Of a DNA stretch of 64,000 nt, positions 8,035 to 16,582 are shown in pieces. Below the pieces are notes generated by a model. That model had not been told where the DNA came from. It saw nothing but the letters and a program-made list of their open reading frames with translations, and ran no database searches. The stretch covers positions 758,128 to 822,127 of the forward strand of contig NZ_QJKB01000002.1 in NCBI RefSeq assembly GCF_003201815.1, written 5' to 3'. Position 1 is the stretch's first letter. Each line of letters starts with the position of its first letter. This DNA is from Undibacterium pigrum (lineage in GTDB: Bacteria > Pseudomonadota > Gammaproteobacteria > Burkholderiales > Burkholderiaceae_D). The translations under genes were made by a program, and so were the position numbers.

Positions 8035-8616
8035 TTATTTCTGTACTGCCTTCAGTACAAAATCGCTGGTGTCACGCAATACCGCCTTAACGTTTGCTGG
8101 CTTGTCCATCATGCGCGACAACAGCAAGCCACCGATCAGCGAAGACAGGACTCCATGCGCGGTAGCTGCATCATCCTTAGCACCTGAACGCTGCAATTGT
8201 TTGCTGATGATGGCGAGTAACTCATCTACCCCTTGCGCCATCACTTCCTTGCTTGCCGCTTCGCCACGCGCGGCTTCTGCCCCCAGTGCTGCAATCGCGC
8301 AACCATGGCCTGGATGTTCGCTATGCGCCCGGCTCAGATAGCTATGCACCAGGCTGGCGATGGCTTCTTCGTCGCTGACCAGTTCTGTCTTGCGCAGCAG
8401 TTCTGTGCGCGTGCTTTCAAGCGCGGTACTACAGGCTTCGGCAATCAGGGCTTCCTTGGATTCGAAGTGCTTGTAAAAACCGCCGTGCGTGAGTCCGGCT
8501 TCTTTCATCAGGTCGGCCACGCCTATGCCATTGATGCCATGTTCACGATACAGGCGGGCAGCGGTTTCTACTATGCGCTCACGGGTTTGCGCGGCTTGTT
8601 CGCGGGTAGTTCTCAT
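8035..8616 (-). CDS. TetR/AcrR family transcriptional regulator
   Basis: About 193 residues from the ATG at 8616, which has a GAGGA ribosome binding site; an upstream in-frame ATG at 8646 lacks one. The N-terminal TetR helix-turn-helix is clear: RERIVETAARLYREHGINGIGVADLMKEAGLTHGGFYKHFESKEA. The C-terminal half resembles the ligand-binding domain of YxaF/LmrA-type repressors. It is divergent from an alpha/beta hydrolase and MFS transporter pair and most likely represses that pair and itself, releasing DNA when it binds a small molecule exported or hydrolysed by those proteins. The ligand cannot be deduced. Confidence 0.88.
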   Translation of the reverse strand: MRTTREQAAQTRERIVETAARLYREHGINGIGVADLMKEAGLTHGGFYKHFESKEALIAEACSTALESTRTELLRKTELVSDEEAIASLVHSYLSRAHSEHPGHGCAIAALGAEAARGEAASKEVMAQGVDELLAIISKQLQRSGAKDDAATAHGVLSSLIGGLLLSRMMDKPANVKAVLRDTSDFVLKAVQK

Positions 8617-8664
8617 TGCTTTATTCCTCAAAAATCTGTCAGTCAAAGTTCTCTTTTTAGAAAG

Positions 8665-8680
8665 AAAGACTACTGTCTTT
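8665..8680. promoter_or_regulatory. Candidate TetR operator
   Basis: AAAGAC-TACT-GTCTTT is a perfect dyad about 50 bases upstream of the tetR-type start and about 80 upstream of the hydrolase start. Dyads of this size at a divergent TetR promoter are usual operators. A second imperfect dyad, TTAGATGA...TCATCTAA (8707-8714 and 8742-8749), lies closer to the hydrolase. Confidence 0.45.
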
Positions 8681-8762
8681 AATCATGTTTGACACGAATC
8701 TCTATTTTAGATGATAATCAACATCCATTGGATTATATTCGTCATCTAATTTCGGGGGCAGC

Positions 8763-9650
8763 ATGAATACACCAGCCAGAGCAGCAAATAGTGCATTAAA
8801 TGATGTAACAAGTAATGCAACAAATAAGCCCATCATGGACATGATCTTGCAGGCATTCACCAGGCCACAAAGACAGGCAGAAACTGAAGATGATAAAAAG
8901 GCACTGACGCATGCGCGGCCCGTCAGCATTCCATATGCCGGGCTGGAATTGCGTGCCTGGACCTGGGGACAGGGGCCGCAAGTCTTGCTGCTACATGGCT
9001 GGGAAAGCCGCGCCAGCCATATGGCAGGCTTTGTCGCCCCCTTGCTGCAAGCAGGTTTTAGTGTGACGGCGCTGGATGCACCGGCACACGGTGCATCGCA
9101 AGGCGAAACGACCAATGTGCTCGACTATGGCAAGGCCGTTGTCGCCGTGGCCAATCATCTGGGGCCACTGACTGCGACTATCGCCCATTCAGTAGGTTCA
9201 GCCGCCAGCCTGTATGCGTTTGCGCAAGGTGTGCAAGTCAGAGCCAGTGTGCATCTGTGTGGCCCGGCCTCACTGACACGCGTATTCCAGTATGCGGCCA
9301 GGGCAGGTGGCCTGGATGAAGCAAGCAGGCAGCAACTGGAAGACATGCTGGCAAGCCGCATAGGCTCACCACTGTCAGCCATGGATCTGTCGCAACTACA
9401 GCATGGCATGCGTCACCCCGCCCTGATCATGCATGATCCTGAAGACAAAGAAATGCCCTATTCAGAAAGCCAGGCCCTAGTCGATGCCTGGCCGCAAGCC
9501 AGTCTGGTGGCAAGCGCCGGAACCGGACACCGGCGTATCTTGCGCACGCCAGAGATTCATTCCGCAGCAGTGCGCTTTCTTATTGAAGGAGTCGCCGCCG
9601 CCCTGGTTGGCAAAATTGCAGAGTTTGAGAAGACAGGAGAAACATCATGA
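8763..9650 (+). CDS. Alpha/beta hydrolase family protein
   Basis: A 295-residue cytoplasmic protein with an alpha/beta hydrolase fold. LLLHGWESRASH gives the oxyanion-hole HGW, ALDAPAHGAS is the strand before the nucleophile elbow, and the elbow is AHSVGSAAS (nucleophile Ser). The acid is probably in MHDPEDKEMP and the base His in GTGHRRILR. The substrate is unknown; esterase or thioesterase-like activity is plausible. A GGGGG-containing ribosome binding site precedes the ATG. The stop codon overlaps the start of the downstream MFS gene (ATGA), so the two are co-translated and probably act on the same compound under control of the divergent TetR regulator. Confidence 0.85.
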   Translation: MNTPARAANSALNDVTSNATNKPIMDMILQAFTRPQRQAETEDDKKALTHARPVSIPYAGLELRAWTWGQGPQVLLLHGWESRASHMAGFVAPLLQAGFSVTALDAPAHGASQGETTNVLDYGKAVVAVANHLGPLTATIAHSVGSAASLYAFAQGVQVRASVHLCGPASLTRVFQYAARAGGLDEASRQQLEDMLASRIGSPLSAMDLSQLQHGMRHPALIMHDPEDKEMPYSESQALVDAWPQASLVASAGTGHRRILRTPEIHSAAVRFLIEGVAAALVGKIAEFEKTGETS

Positions 9651-11044
9651 AAAACCTCAGCCCCTGGCCAACTTTCGCCCTGGCCAGCGTTGCCGTATTT
9701 CTGGTGTCACTGGATGCCACCATAGGCTTTGCTGTCTTCCCTGCCTTGCGCCATGCCTTTCCGGATGTCAGTCCCAGTGAGCTGTCCTGGGTGTTGAACG
9801 CCTATACCATTGTCTATGCTGCATTGCTCGTGCCGGCCGGTCGCCTGGCAGATTTATTGGGGCGCAAGCGTTTGTTCATCATTGGTGTGGGCGTATTCAC
9901 CCTGGCATCGGGTTTATGCGGTGTGGCGAACAGCACGGGCATGCTGATCTTTTTCCGTGTCTTGCAAGCGGTTGGTGCGGCCTTGCTGACGCCAACTTCT
10001 CTGGCGCTGGTATTGCAGGCTTTTCCTATCGAGAAGCGTGCCATTGCCGTCAGCCTGTGGGGTGCGGTTGCTGCGCTGGCGGCGGCAGTCGGGCCCAGTG
10101 CAGGTGCGCTCATCATAGAGAGCATCAACTGGCAATGGGCATTTCTGATCAATGTTCCTATAGGTATTATTGCCATGATCAGGGCGGCGCTAAGCCTGTC
10201 AGAATCACGCAACCTGGAAACCGGCCATCGCTTTGACTGGCCAGGCGTGTTCTTGCTCATCGCAGGCAGCGGCTTGCTGATACTGGGCATAGTCCAGTCT
10301 GACAGCTGGGGCTGGCTGGCACCATCTACTCTAGCCACCATTAGTGCTGGCGTAGCGATACTTCTTGTCTTTATTTTTTGGGCTAAAGGCAAGCCACATG
10401 CGGCAGTTGATTTGAGTTTGTTCGAGGACAGGAATTACCGCTTTGTGAATGCCGCCACCCTGGTATTTGGTGCAGCTTTTACCGCCATGTTCCTGAGCTT
10501 CTTTTTATTCATGACGGCAATCTGGCATTATGGCCTGACCAAGGCTGGCTTTGGCATCACACCCGGCCCTCTCATGGTTATGCCAGTGGCAATTATCTCT
10601 GGTCGTTATGTTGCTCGCTTTGGGCACAAACCTTTGCTGGTCGCAGGTGGATTGATCTACGCTTTGAGCGGCTTATGGTTTTATCTGAACACCAGCCTGA
10701 CGGCCGATTATCTGACTGTCTGGCCGCCCGGCATGCTGCTCAGTGGCATAGGTGTAGGCCTGGTGCTGCCATCGCTGTCAGGAGCAGCAGTGGCTCGCTT
10801 GCCTGCCAAGCGCTTTGGTGTGGGGAGTGCCGTAAACCAGGCTGTACGCCAGTTTGGTTCTGCCCTGGGTGTGGCTTTCACCGTGACCATACTGGGTGGA
10901 CAGGTACAGAATCTCCAGCAATTCCGCTATGTTTATCTCTTCCTTATTGCCGGTGGCGTCTTGACTGCCTTGCTCAGCATGTTCATCAGGACGCAGCCTG
11001 TATCGATTCAGGAAGCTGGGGGCAAGGTGGCAACAGCAGCTTGA
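9647..11044 (+). CDS. MFS drug/solute exporter (DHA2-like, EmrB/QacA type)
   Basis: A 465-residue polytopic inner-membrane protein with roughly 13-14 hydrophobic segments. It carries the early acidic motif SLDATIGFAVFPAL in helix 1, the motif A-like GRLADLLGRKRLF loop between helices 2 and 3, and the motif C region AAVGPSAGALI in helix 5, which marks antiporters. These features fit proton-driven export of drugs or metabolites. It starts within the hydrolase stop codon (ATGA overlap), so expression is coupled to the hydrolase. The substrate is unknown. A TetR regulator controlling an efflux pump is the common arrangement. Confidence 0.87.
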   Translation: MKNLSPWPTFALASVAVFLVSLDATIGFAVFPALRHAFPDVSPSELSWVLNAYTIVYAALLVPAGRLADLLGRKRLFIIGVGVFTLASGLCGVANSTGMLIFFRVLQAVGAALLTPTSLALVLQAFPIEKRAIAVSLWGAVAALAAAVGPSAGALIIESINWQWAFLINVPIGIIAMIRAALSLSESRNLETGHRFDWPGVFLLIAGSGLLILGIVQSDSWGWLAPSTLATISAGVAILLVFIFWAKGKPHAAVDLSLFEDRNYRFVNAATLVFGAAFTAMFLSFFLFMTAIWHYGLTKAGFGITPGPLMVMPVAIISGRYVARFGHKPLLVAGGLIYALSGLWFYLNTSLTADYLTVWPPGMLLSGIGVGLVLPSLSGAAVARLPAKRFGVGSAVNQAVRQFGSALGVAFTVTILGGQVQNLQQFRYVYLFLIAGGVLTALLSMFIRTQPVSIQEAGGKVATAA

Positions 11045-11098
11045 TCTTAAGACTATACTGCAAGAAAATCCTTATTTAATTTACGACTGACATGCACC

Positions 11099-12037
11099 AT
11101 GGGAATGTCATTACCACTTTCCAGACTGGCTTTCCTTGACCAGCTCAGGGGTTTTGTCGCAGTGGGCCGCCACATGAGTATCACGCTGGCGGCGGATGAA
11201 CTGTGCCTGAGCCAGTCAGCAGTCAGCCGCCAGATACAGGCGCTGGAACAGCAGCTAGGCCTTAGCTTGCTGGTGCGTGGCTATCGCAGCATTGCGTTCA
11301 CCGCCGAAGGTGAACGCCTGTTCCGCAGCGCTGACGCTGCCTTGCAACAGTTGCAGGATATTGCCGGTGATATTCTTGCACAATCGCAGGCCAAACCAGT
11401 CAGGCCAGTCACCATCAGCGCCAGCATAGGCTTGACGGGTTTGTGGCTATTGCCCAGGTTGAATGCCTTCCAAAAACTGTATCCATCCATAGATGTGCGC
11501 ATTTCAGCCAATAATAAAATCATAGACCAGAACAAGGATGGCATAGACCTGGCGCTACGCTATACCAATGCCAGATCTGTGCCTGCAGATGCCATACGCC
11601 TGTTCGATGAAACCATCGTTCCTGTCGCTCATCCCTCGCTGGGCATGAAGTACAAAAAAAATGGCAAGCTGGCACTGCAATGGCCGCTGCTAGAATTTGA
11701 AGAATCAAAAAAAGACTGGCTATCCTGGCATGACTGGCTCAGCAAGGAAGATATGCAGGCGGCCAGAGCACGCGGCATCCTGCATTTCAATCAATATGAT
11801 CAGTTGATACAGGCAGCAGTTGCTGGCCAGGGCATAGCACTGGGACGGCGTGAATTGATACAGGACTTTATCGCCGATGGCAGGTTGATGGCACTGGCAC
11901 CCGGCAAGAGTCAGGGTGAACATGGCTTTGCTTACTGGCTGCTGGTTTCGGACGCAGGGCTCAGCGTGGACGCCCTGCAAGTCAAAGACTGGTTACTCAG
12001 CGAAGCCAGCAAAACAAAGGCTCAGGCATCAGGATGA
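11099..12037 (+). CDS. LysR family transcriptional regulator (GcvA-like)
   Basis: A 312-residue regulator. The winged helix-turn-helix lies at about residues 10-70, with LRGFVAVGRHMSITLAADEL and LSQSAVSRQIQALEQQLG as the recognisable helices. The C-terminal two-lobed effector domain contains the TISASIGLTGLWLLPRL segment typical of GcvA-like LysR proteins. It follows the MFS gene on the same strand with a 54-base gap and ends by overlapping the convergent isomerase gene by 16 bases. LysR regulators often control a divergent gene, but here the upstream gene is codirectional, so the target is unclear. An alternative start is ATG 11105. Confidence 0.88.
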   Translation: MGMSLPLSRLAFLDQLRGFVAVGRHMSITLAADELCLSQSAVSRQIQALEQQLGLSLLVRGYRSIAFTAEGERLFRSADAALQQLQDIAGDILAQSQAKPVRPVTISASIGLTGLWLLPRLNAFQKLYPSIDVRISANNKIIDQNKDGIDLALRYTNARSVPADAIRLFDETIVPVAHPSLGMKYKKNGKLALQWPLLEFEESKKDWLSWHDWLSKEDMQAARARGILHFNQYDQLIQAAVAGQGIALGRRELIQDFIADGRLMALAPGKSQGEHGFAYWLLVSDAGLSVDALQVKDWLLSEASKTKAQASG

Positions 12038-12654
12038 ATCAATAAGTCATTGCAAAAACGCAGGGCATCATCCAGTCTGTCATTCCCCCAGAACATCTGC
12101 TCGCCAACAAAGAAAGTTGGTGCGCCAAATATGCCCTTGTGCATGGCCAGTTCAGTTTGCTTGCGTAGCTTGAGTTTATTTTCATCACTGAGCGCCTGCG
12201 CAATGATTTCTGCTGCGGGCAAGCCCATATCATTTAATACCGCAGTCACCACTTCCCTGTTATCAATATCGCGGTCATGTGCAAAGTTCATTTGCATGAT
12301 GCGGCGACAATATTCTGCCATCCAGCTTTGTTCTGCAGCCAGCACAGCCACTCTCAACGGCAAGATGGCAGAGCGCGGGAAATTGCCAGGCTTTTTCCAT
12401 GGCAGGCCATACTTGCGGCATTGCCTTTCCATGTCCAGCCAGACGTAGTCACCCTTGGCTCTTTGCAATACGAAAGGTGAGGTGTTCCAGCCCAATGCCT
12501 GGAAGATGGGGCCAAGCAAGAACGGTTGCCAGCGCACCCTGACACCTGCCCTGGCCGCATCCTGCTCTATGCGCATGACGCTCAGGTAGCTGTAATTGCT
12601 ACCAAACTCAAACCAGAAATCAATGACAGGCATGGTCGTAATGGGCGTATCCAT
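12022..12654 (-). CDS. 2-hydroxychromene-2-carboxylate isomerase family (DsbA-fold, GST kappa-like)
   Basis: About 210 residues with the thioredoxin/DsbA-like fold of the HCCA isomerase family. The N-terminal DFWFEFGSNYSYLSVMRIE segment corresponds to the glutathione-binding region, the WQPFLLGPIFQALGW segment follows, and the C-terminal GIFGAPTFFVGEQMFWGNDRLDD block is diagnostic. Related enzymes isomerise an aromatic degradation intermediate using glutathione, and many homologues act more generally as glutathione S-transferases. No aromatic-degradation genes are adjacent, so the substrate is open. AAGGAG precedes tandem ATGs; the second (12654) has better spacing. Confidence 0.83.
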   Translation of the reverse strand: MDTPITTMPVIDFWFEFGSNYSYLSVMRIEQDAARAGVRVRWQPFLLGPIFQALGWNTSPFVLQRAKGDYVWLDMERQCRKYGLPWKKPGNFPRSAILPLRVAVLAAEQSWMAEYCRRIMQMNFAHDRDIDNREVVTAVLNDMGLPAAEIIAQALSDENKLKLRKQTELAMHKGIFGAPTFFVGEQMFWGNDRLDDALRFCNDLLIHPDA

Positions 12655-12667
12655 CATGATCTCCTTT

Positions 12668-13549
12668 TCAAAATACTACCAGGCAACGCAGCTCTATGCT
12701 TTCTCTTGGCGGCGCATCAAGCGGTGCATGGGGGTGATCAAATGCAGCATGTGGTGTAAAGCGCGAGACGCCACTGAACTGGCTGTCATACTGCTTGAAG
12801 ATCAGTGCCTCATGCGGCTGCATTTCAGAGAAGTAAGACCAGCGATGCCTGGGTGAGAATCTGGATAAATAAATTTCACCAGTGCGCTCAGGGTATTTGA
12901 CATCGCAAGCCAGCAAGTGAGATTGCCTGACCGTGCGTGCATCACAAACTGCCAGCGGCGTATCCAGTACTGTATTGTAGGTAGGACGCCAGATATTGAT
13001 GATGCAATAGCGCCGTATCTGTGCCATTACTTCCATGTTGCGAATGACCAGGGCCAGGCGCTTTTGCCCGGATTGTTCTGTATAGTCATTATGGATGCGG
13101 CCATTGGCTGCGGCCAGGCCACTCTCTGCGCGCTTGCCGAAAGACAAAGTGGCTTGTCTGGGTTCACGTCGCCGCACGAGGTGATCGAAGACATAAGCCT
13201 GCCTGCCACCCGTGACAGCCAGCGCCAGTTCACGCGCTTCCTGATAATAATCAGACCTGACTTCTTCATGATCCATGAAGTTCTTGACTGAGGTAGGCGC
13301 ATCCCACAATTCAAAACCCTCACGTTCAAGCTGAGCTTCCTGTTGAGCCTGCCTTGCGTCATGTATCGCTACTTCACGTAAATCATAAGTGGCGTTTTCC
13401 CAGGGTATACCTGCGGGTGGTTCAAAGGTATAGCTGACGGGCCGCTGCTCGCCAGGCAAGACATAGCTCATGGGAGCCAGCACATAGTTGCTACCCTGCA
13501 TGGCGATTGCCAGTGAAGATTCGTGTTGACGCTCAGTGATGATATCCAT
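12668..13549 (-). CDS. CmcJ/NvfI family oxidoreductase-like protein
   Basis: About 293 residues. The central segment with IINIWRPTYNTVLDTPLAVCDARTV, followed by YLSRFSPRHRWSYFSEMQPHEALIFKQYDS and the late HAAFDHP, matches the CmcJ/NvfI/AsaB-type family related to fungal GA4-desaturase-like non-haem iron oxygenases. Some members oxygenate secondary metabolites, and others have no proven activity. The start at 13549 is supported by GGAGG; an in-frame ATG at 13564 lacks a ribosome binding site. It is followed 13 bases later by the isomerase gene, so the two probably form an operon. The pairing suggests small-molecule oxidation, but no substrate is indicated. Confidence 0.65.
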   Translation of the reverse strand: MDIITERQHESSLAIAMQGSNYVLAPMSYVLPGEQRPVSYTFEPPAGIPWENATYDLREVAIHDARQAQQEAQLEREGFELWDAPTSVKNFMDHEEVRSDYYQEARELALAVTGGRQAYVFDHLVRRREPRQATLSFGKRAESGLAAANGRIHNDYTEQSGQKRLALVIRNMEVMAQIRRYCIINIWRPTYNTVLDTPLAVCDARTVRQSHLLACDVKYPERTGEIYLSRFSPRHRWSYFSEMQPHEALIFKQYDSQFSGVSRFTPHAAFDHPHAPLDAPPRESIELRCLVVF

Positions 13550-13663
13550 ATTGCCTCCGGCCATAGTGCGACTAAGCCGCGCTCCCGGATGGTAAGTTCA
13601 GGGCTGTCGTCTATGGATATTTAAACGGATGCTGAGACGGTATTCAAACGACATTTTTGCGTA

Positions 13664-13690
13664 ATTCGCATGCGTGGGATGCATGCGAAT
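13664..13690. other. Perfect hairpin downstream of the NADAR gene
   Basis: ATTCGCATGC-GTGGGAT-GCATGCGAAT is a 10-bp perfect stem with a 7-base loop, eight bases past the NADAR stop codon. No T-run follows on either strand, so termination would have to be Rho-assisted. It could instead be a transcript-stabilising hairpin or a protein site. Confidence 0.45.
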
Positions 13691-13697
13691 GTTTGCT

Positions 13698-14252
13698 TCA
13701 ATTTTTGTTTTCTGCGAGCAGTCTGCGCCTGACTTCCATCAGCGCAAAGCCCAGTAAATTCAAGCCCGGCCATAGACGCGGACTATTGCAGTCTGGATGA
13801 TCTTGCGCCAGACCCGTACCCCAGATTTGGTCGAGCGGGCTGGCTTCGACGATGATCTTGTCTGCGGTACTGAGCAGATATTGTGCCAGTTTCGGGTTTT
13901 GAGAAAATTTCGCATAATTGCCATCGACCACAATCTGCAAGCGATGTTCTGCCCATGTTGATTCATCATAATTTTTCACTTTCCTGCCCAGGCGCTTCAC
14001 CATGTCAGGATTGCTGCTTGCCAGTATTTCCCTGAGCACGATCTCGTCACCAAACAGCCTGGCCTTGCCAGCCATCATATAATGTTCTGCCGTAGGGTAA
14101 GTGATGCCATTGACCTGAAACGGCGCAATAAACCATTGACTGAAGCAAGCCTTGTCTGGCTGTAAGCCAGCTTGCCTGTGTCCCCAGAAGTGCAGGTAGT
14201 TAAACTGCTTTCCTTCATCTATTTTCTTAAGCAATTCTTTCAGTGTTCTCAT
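13698..14252 (-). CDS. NADAR-domain protein (YbiA/DUF1768 family)
   Basis: A 184-residue NADAR-domain protein. Diagnostic segments are FSQWFIAPFQVNGITYPTAEHYMMAGKA, LGRKVKNYDESTWAE, and the C-terminal SPLDQIWGTGLAQDHPD followed by GLNLLGFALMEVR. The family includes YbiA, an N-glycosidase acting on riboflavin biosynthesis intermediates, and NADAR proteins that remove ADP-ribose from guanine in DNA. Here it is the last gene of an operon with a PARG-like protein, KptA and a phosphatase, which favours a role in ADP-ribose or N-glycoside processing. The start overlaps the preceding phosphatase gene by 26 bases. The family is secure; which substrate it acts on is inference. Confidence 0.88.
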   Translation of the reverse strand: MRTLKELLKKIDEGKQFNYLHFWGHRQAGLQPDKACFSQWFIAPFQVNGITYPTAEHYMMAGKARLFGDEIVLREILASSNPDMVKRLGRKVKNYDESTWAEHRLQIVVDGNYAKFSQNPKLAQYLLSTADKIIVEASPLDQIWGTGLAQDHPDCNSPRLWPGLNLLGFALMEVRRRLLAENKN

Positions 14253-14790
14253 GTTTTTTCTCGTTTTCTACGGGCCAGGCCATTACCCAGGCATGCTGCT
14301 CTGAGGTTTGTGGCGTATCTGGCCAGTAGTTTTTCTTTTCCATCTGTTGCCATAGCTGCGCCAATTCTGCCAGGCCTGCTTTTGCATCCTGATGCTCTTC
14401 ACTCAGATAACATCCTATGACAGTGCCAGTACGGCCTATGCCACCAAAGCAATGCACATACACGGTACGCTGTTTCGCCAGTGCTTCGCGTAAAGTGTGC
14501 AAGATATCCTGCATCAGCTTTGCTGAAGACGGGGTGTTGCGGTCTGGTATGGAAAAGCGGTGATGCTGTACTTGCACGCCGCGTTCTGCAGCCAGTTTCT
14601 TCAACAGTCTTGCATACGGATGCAATTCATTTTCTTCTGTCAGGTCGATGAAATAATCGACACCACAGTCAAGAAATTTCTCCAGTTTTATTGCTGCACT
14701 TGCCTCATCCAGGGCGCCGGGATATTCACCCGCCAGCAATTGTCCTGGCCTTACCCAGTAAGTATTGTTATGTGGTCGTTTACTTGTCAT
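14227..14790 (-). CDS. Dual-specificity / tyrosine-type cysteine phosphatase
   Basis: A 187-residue protein with the CX5R signature VHCFGGIGRTG: nucleophile C114, Arg120. A likely general acid is D83 in IPDRNTP. The LLAGEYPGALDEASAAIKLEKFLDCGVDYFIDLTEENEL segment resembles bacterial and archaeal dual-specificity phosphatases. Its substrate may be a phosphoprotein or a small phosphometabolite. The gene overlaps both neighbours (KptA by 11 bases, NADAR by 26), so it is tightly co-translated with ADP-ribose-handling enzymes. Because KptA releases ADP-ribose 1'',2''-cyclic phosphate, a phosphatase acting on the opened ADP-ribose phosphate would fit, but this is inference only. Confidence 0.85.
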   Translation of the reverse strand: MTSKRPHNNTYWVRPGQLLAGEYPGALDEASAAIKLEKFLDCGVDYFIDLTEENELHPYARLLKKLAAERGVQVQHHRFSIPDRNTPSSAKLMQDILHTLREALAKQRTVYVHCFGGIGRTGTVIGCYLSEEHQDAKAGLAELAQLWQQMEKKNYWPDTPQTSEQHAWVMAWPVENEKKHENTERIA

Positions 14791-15334
14791 CTATCATCCT
14801 GATCAAATATTTTGATGGCACATTGTCACACAGCCATACACCGTTCGCCGATACCAAAAATTGGAAGCCATCGGCATGCATTTGTTGTGCCATGACCTGC
14901 AAGATAACTGGTGCGCCATGCCTTGCACCTACGGTGCGCGCAGTTGCTATGGTAGTCGACAAATGCACATGATGACGTGAGCCGGGACGCAAGCCTTCTT
15001 TCATGATGGGGGCGATGAAGCGGCTGGCCGTACCATGATACAAAACATCAGGCGGTACGCTTACAGGCAGGGCCAGATCGACCTTGACTGAATGCCCCTG
15101 GTTGGCACGGATACGCAAACCATCTTCACTGATGGCGAAACGCTGCTTGTCAGAAGAGCGTACGGCCTCGTGCAAGTCTTCCAGCCTGAAGCGCTTGCCA
15201 TGCTTTGCGGCCTGACTCATTAAACTGCTTATTTCTGTCCAGCCTTGTTCATCCAGTTTGATACCTATGGAGTCAGGCTGGTGACGCAGCACATAGCTGA
15301 GGAATTTGCTGAAACTTTTATCTTTATTATTCAT
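14780..15334 (-). CDS. kptA: RNA 2'-phosphotransferase, Tpt1/KptA family
   Basis: A 184-residue KptA. The N-terminal winged-helix lobe opens with SKFLSYVLRHQPDSIGI...GW, and the ADP-ribosyltransferase-like lobe contains LYHGTASRFIAPIMKEGL, RHHVHLS and the VILQV strand. These hold the Arg, His and Arg residues that bind the RNA 2'-phosphate and NAD. The enzyme transfers an internal RNA 2'-phosphate to NAD, releasing nicotinamide and ADP-ribose 1'',2''-cyclic phosphate. Bacteria lack the tRNA-splicing pathway that needs this in yeast, so its bacterial role is open (RNA repair or RNA-end ADP-ribosylation have been proposed). Its products are what the PARG-like, phosphatase, Nudix and nicotinamidase enzymes encoded nearby could clear. 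Confidence 0.92.
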   Translation of the reverse strand: MNNKDKSFSKFLSYVLRHQPDSIGIKLDEQGWTEISSLMSQAAKHGKRFRLEDLHEAVRSSDKQRFAISEDGLRIRANQGHSVKVDLALPVSVPPDVLYHGTASRFIAPIMKEGLRPGSRHHVHLSTTIATARTVGARHGAPVILQVMAQQMHADGFQFLVSANGVWLCDNVPSKYLIRMIDDK

Positions 15335-15343
15335 TTTATTTTT

Positions 15344-16210
15344 TTATTGGTTATTTGCATTATTTTTAAATCTTGTTTCGAAAGCCTGAAAGCTTCCGGT
15401 GTTTTTCTTGTCCAGTACGGCAAATGCTATGTTCTTGAACGCACCGTGGAAAACTGATCCGGGTGACAAGGCTTGCAAGAAGTAGTTAGCAACATCCCCG
15501 GGGTCATTGCCAAATACACCGCAGCCCCAGGCACCAAGTACCAGGTGTTGATGCCCATGCTGTAGCGCCAGCGCCAATACCAGATTGACCCTGTTCAGCA
15601 TTACGCTGGCCACTTCATTGACGCGCTCAGGGTCATTCTTTTTCAATGCACCCAGGTTGACCGCGGGTGCCGTGATAAAGGATGCGTGGTAGAAATGATC
15701 CAGCAGGGCATAATCGTTATCCCTGAAGACAGGTACGCCTGGCGAATAAATCATGTCATCGCTATACAGACAGGATTGCAAGGCACGGTTCTTTTCATAC
15801 ATGGCCGTCATCTGCGCAATGCAGGGATACAGGCCTGAAGACTTCGCCAGGTTTTCTTCCTGCGCCTCTGAACCACCCAGAAAGCCACCACCAGGATTTT
15901 TTGGCGAAGCAAAATTCAGGCAAAGAGGGCGCGCACCATCTTCTGATGCCATGCGCCTGGCTACTGTCAGGCAGCCTTCATTGCTGACACTGATTGCGGT
16001 ATCAAATCTTTCGCCAACTGAAAGCGCAAGCAAGATTTGCTGTAATTCTTCCGGCAAATAATGGACAGATGCATTTTTCGCTGTCGTCAAACTGTCCTGT
16101 ATGCTGACTTCATCGCCATGCTGATTCATGTAGTTGCCACGTGCCAGTATTGCCAGAGTTTCCTGGGCAATATCAGCTCTTTGTTTTCTATTGATGACTG
16201 TAGTTTGCAT
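15344..16210 (-). CDS. PARG-like macrodomain protein (TIGR02452 family)
   Basis: A 288-residue protein of the microbial poly(ADP-ribose) glycohydrolase-like family. The glycine-rich catalytic loop is NFASPKNPGGGFLGGSEAQEE, carrying the GGG and QEE signature of PARG-type macrodomains, with ADP-ribose-binding segments ITAPAVNLGA and VLGAWGCGVFGNDP. It is expected to hydrolyse O-glycosidic ADP-ribose linkages and release free ADP-ribose in the cytoplasm. It is the first gene of the leftward operon. The promoter region carries a CTTAGT-N11-ACTAAG dyad shared with the divergent NAD-salvage operon. Confidence 0.9.
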   Translation of the reverse strand: MQTTVINRKQRADIAQETLAILARGNYMNQHGDEVSIQDSLTTAKNASVHYLPEELQQILLALSVGERFDTAISVSNEGCLTVARRMASEDGARPLCLNFASPKNPGGGFLGGSEAQEENLAKSSGLYPCIAQMTAMYEKNRALQSCLYSDDMIYSPGVPVFRDNDYALLDHFYHASFITAPAVNLGALKKNDPERVNEVASVMLNRVNLVLALALQHGHQHLVLGAWGCGVFGNDPGDVANYFLQALSPGSVFHGAFKNIAFAVLDKKNTGSFQAFETRFKNNANNQ

Positions 16211-16270
16211 TGTTTTTCTCTATCTTATTATTGTTAGCAAGCATAAGAGTATCTCGCATAAGCGAACTAT

Positions 16271-16307
16271 AAACTATCTTAGTGAATTAAATCAACTAAG
16301 ATAGTTT
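16271..16307. promoter_or_regulatory. Operator of the ADP-ribose operon (CTTAGT-N11-ACTAAG)
   Basis: A perfect 13-bp inverted repeat (16271-16283 and 16295-16307) around an 11-base spacer, centred about 80 bases upstream of the PARG-like start codon. Its inner core, CTTAGT-N11-ACTAAG at 16278-16300, recurs exactly, with identical spacing, at the divergent NAD-salvage promoter. Confidence 0.65.
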
Positions 16308-16582
16308 CATAAATTAACTAACATGTAGTGCTTGTTGTTTTCTTGCAAGGACAAACAGCAGTGATTAATGGTGAATATCAGACAAATAGTGCTGGAAAGC
16401 AAATTCAGAGTGTAATTTATTGCAGAGTCAGGTTTTACAGGCGCTGAATTTGCAAGACTTTGTAAGTATGACTATGGAAGAGCGGTGCAAGGGGATAAGG
16501 ATTTTTTATGCTAAGTTATTGAAAGTAAATAGTTTATTCTGGGGTTTTAGCATTTTTTGCGTAGCGGCGCAGAATATATGAC

